Shown here piece after piece: positions 62,389 to 64,000 of a stretch of DNA of 64,000 bases; the first letter of the stretch is position 1, and each line of letters begins with the position of its first letter. This stretch comes from an uncultured Bacilli bacterium (GTDB taxonomy: Bacteria; Bacillota_I; Bacilli_A; RF39; UBA660). The notes beneath the pieces were generated by a model. That model saw nothing but the letters and a program-made list of their open reading frames with translations, was not told where the DNA came from and searched no databases. The position numbers and the translations under genes were made by a program. The stretch spans positions 34,387 through 98,386 of the forward strand of contig CAKPJN010000005.1 in NCBI GenBank assembly GCA_934162665.1. The letters are read 5' to 3'.

Positions 62389-63900
62389 ATGTTTAAAAAT
62401 AGAAACTTAGAACATCCTGATGGAACTATTCATAAAATACATATTAAAAAATTCGGTTATAATAAAAAATTAAATAAATACTTTATATACTATTATGATA
62501 AAAATAATAAAGATAATGAATATACGATATTAGATAAGGTTAAAAACACATATATACTAAATCTAGATGATGAAACAGAATATGAAGAATTAATTAAAAG
62601 ACATAAAAAACTAAAAGTTAATGATTTACCATCAACAATAAAATGTAACCTAAAAAAAGAAACTAACAATAAAGAAAACCATAAATACTTAAAAAGTATA
62701 AAAAAATACATTAACAAGAAATATACTAATATTAAAAACAGTAAAACTAACAAACAAAAATCTGAAGAAAAAAATAATAAAGATATTAAAACAAAAAATA
62801 AAGAACAAAAGAAAAATAAAAAATGGTTAAACATCGATGCTATAAAATCTTATTTTACTTTAAAAAAATACAACACTATTATGAACAACATGAAAAAAGC
62901 AAAAAATACTAAATCAGATTCTAAAGGAAACACAACAAAAGAATTAAAAATATATCAAACTAATGAAAATGATTTTTATATAGCTTCAACAATTTGTGAA
63001 AAATTAAAAATCGGCAATGCTAATAAAACTCAAAATTTTGATGGTATTCCATGTTATAAAGTATCTAAAGAAGAAATTAATAACCTTGAGAAAAAAAGAA
63101 ATCTAAAATGTAAATATATTAAAAAAACTTTACTTACATATTTTAGAGTCTTTGAAACTTCCGAAGGATTATATATGTCAGAAAAACTATGTAATGATTA
63201 TAGTCTAGGAGATAAATCAAATTCAAAAGAAATTGAAAATATAACTTGCCTAAAAGTAACTAAAGAAGCTATAGAAAAAACAGAAAAAGAACATCCTAAT
63301 TTTAAAGCAAATTATAAACCTATAAATAGCAAAGAAAAAACTACTGAAAAAGAAAAAGAAAAAATCAAAATTAAAATCTATCGTGATAAAAACAATACAT
63401 ATTATATATCAGAAAAAGTTTATAACGCTCTAAAGTTAGAACAAAAATCCACTAATAAAAAGATTGATAATGAATACTATCTTTCTATAAGTAAAGAAGA
63501 ATTAGATATTATTTCTAACAAACTAAAAGAATTAAACTTTAACTTTGAATTTAAAGAACAAGAACTAGTTGAAGAAAATAACTTAGAAATAAAACCTAAT
63601 AAAGAACAAAAAGATAAATTAATACCTGGTACAAATATATATTTACCAAGGGATAGAAAAATACTAGAAACAGATGAAGAATACGAAGCTTTCTTAGAAA
63701 GATATTACAACAAATATGTAATAAAAAAAGAAAGAAATAAAGATCAAAAAGATAAATTAATACCTGGTACAAATATATATTTACCAAGGGATAGAAAAAT
63801 ACTAGAAACTGATGAAGAATATGAAACATTCCTAGAAGAATACTATAATAAATACCTAGGAAATATAGATAACTATAATGAAAAAAAGTTAACAAAGTAA
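62389..63900 (+). CDS. Lys-rich repeat protein of unknown function
   Basis: 503 residues from ATG 62389 (GGAGGGG upstream). An N-terminal domain (about 1-90), a highly charged Lys/Asn spacer (about 90-175), and three diverged repeats of about 60 residues: KIYQTNENDFYIASTICEKL, YFRVFETSEGLYMSEKLCND and KIKIYRDKNNTYYISEKVYN, each ending in a KVSKEEI/KVTKEAI/SISKEEL helix. Two near-identical 46-residue units follow (DKLIPGTNIYLPRDRKILET). No signal peptide or membrane helix. No family recognised; the repeats suggest a binding or scaffolding protein. Confidence 0.65.
   Translation: MFKNRNLEHPDGTIHKIHIKKFGYNKKLNKYFIYYYDKNNKDNEYTILDKVKNTYILNLDDETEYEELIKRHKKLKVNDLPSTIKCNLKKETNNKENHKYLKSIKKYINKKYTNIKNSKTNKQKSEEKNNKDIKTKNKEQKKNKKWLNIDAIKSYFTLKKYNTIMNNMKKAKNTKSDSKGNTTKELKIYQTNENDFYIASTICEKLKIGNANKTQNFDGIPCYKVSKEEINNLEKKRNLKCKYIKKTLLTYFRVFETSEGLYMSEKLCNDYSLGDKSNSKEIENITCLKVTKEAIEKTEKEHPNFKANYKPINSKEKTTEKEKEKIKIKIYRDKNNTYYISEKVYNALKLEQKSTNKKIDNEYYLSISKEELDIISNKLKELNFNFEFKEQELVEENNLEIKPNKEQKDKLIPGTNIYLPRDRKILETDEEYEAFLERYYNKYVIKKERNKDQKDKLIPGTNIYLPRDRKILETDEEYETFLEEYYNKYLGNIDNYNEKKLTK
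63607..63850 (+). repeat. Tandem 138-bp direct repeat inside the repeat-protein gene
   Basis: Bases from 63607 recur at 63745. The first 65 bases are identical and later positions differ mostly at silent sites. It encodes the two 46-residue units. Confidence 0.9.
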
Positions 63901-63901
63901 A

Positions 63902-63926
63902 AGTCTAATCGAAAAAGATTAGATTT
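63902..63926 (+). terminator. Intrinsic terminator after the repeat-protein gene
   Basis: TCTAATC-gaaaaa-GATTAGA followed by TTTTCC. Confidence 0.8.
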
Positions 63927-63940
63927 TCCTAAATTGAAAT

Positions 63941-63971
63941 TTGAACCGCACCACAAAGGTGTGGTTTTTTG
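63941..63971 (+). terminator. Second intrinsic hairpin with T-run
   Basis: AACC-g-CACC-acaaa-GGTG-t-GGTT followed by TTTT. Either a back-up terminator or the end of a separate small transcript. Confidence 0.65.
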
Positions 63972-64000
63972 ATACAATAAAAGAGCCCACCCAGCCAGGA

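Noticed and set aside
1..64000. Possible Mycoplasma-type code with TGA as Trp
   Set aside because: TGA ends well-supported genes (recombinase, ATGA overlaps) and Trp is encoded by TGG.
1..64000. tRNA, rRNA and CRISPR arrays
   Set aside because: I saw no cloverleaf-like conserved tRNA blocks, no rRNA segments and no regular direct repeats with spacers in any intergenic stretch.
63972..64000. GC-rich end (AGAGCCCACCCAGCCAGGA) as the start of an RNA gene
   Set aside because: Only 29 bases are visible. It could be one arm of a minus-strand terminator (GGGTGGGCTCTTTT on that strand), but the rest is outside the window.

Overview
The window is AT-rich DNA from a low-GC Gram-positive bacterium. 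TGA is used as an ordinary stop codon (for example the serine recombinase at 34557 and several ATGA overlaps), so this is not a Mycoplasma/Spiroplasma code. The gene set (SufCDSUB, RNase J and Y, GpsB, RecU, DnaD, RecX, SpoVIF, CotD- and YjcZ-like proteins, class B RNase P RNA, very short intergenic spaces) points to an uncultured gut-type member of the Bacilli with a reduced, possibly sporulating genome. That placement is inference; no 16S gene is present.

Region by region: 1-11.2 kb (minus strand) is a cell-surface polysaccharide locus: flippase, DUF2304 plus GT2 pair, DUF2142 and GtrII-like membrane proteins, a double-domain glycosyltransferase, a TagGH/Wzm-Wzt-type ABC exporter, an acyltransferase-3 protein and an anchored SGNH hydrolase. 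11.4-12.4 kb is a decayed HD-GYP gene. 12.5-18.5 kb holds cell-wall carboxypeptidases (DacF- and VanY-type) and a sortase cluster with two thioester-domain (TQXA) surface proteins. 18.5-25.3 kb holds pyrimidine-nucleoside phosphorylase, a GlmU-acyltransferase-like protein, Ssb and the complete SUF Fe-S operon with an unusually short SufD. 25.4-32.5 kb is mixed housekeeping (HIT, PrsA, RecX, RpoZ), unknowns, and two tiny YjcZ-like membrane peptides.

32.77-38.05 kb is the most interesting stretch: a 5.28 kb integrative element inserted into a CotD-like spore-coat gene. The two halves of that gene lie at 38259-38049 and 32771-32633. Removing the element at a shared 5-bp core (ACAAG) restores one reading frame of about 114 residues. 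The inner ends are 18-bp imperfect inverted repeats, as expected for attP arms of a large serine recombinase, which the element encodes. Cargo: MazEF, a BRO-N antirepressor-like protein, a remnant of a second recombinase, a small protein coupled to the recombinase, a P-loop kinase, two ASCH-domain proteins, and an apparently stand-alone structured RNA. The RNA's promoter contains a 14-bp palindromic motif identical to one upstream of recA, so SOS (LexA) control is likely.

38.3-62 kb is core housekeeping: ffh, a HerA-like ATPase, ylxM-ftsY, rnjA, rny, murE, recA, pgsA, rodZ, rnpB, gpsB, recU, ponA, nth, dnaD, cca, hup, der and spoVIF. The window ends with a repetitive, lysine-rich protein of unknown function and two terminators.
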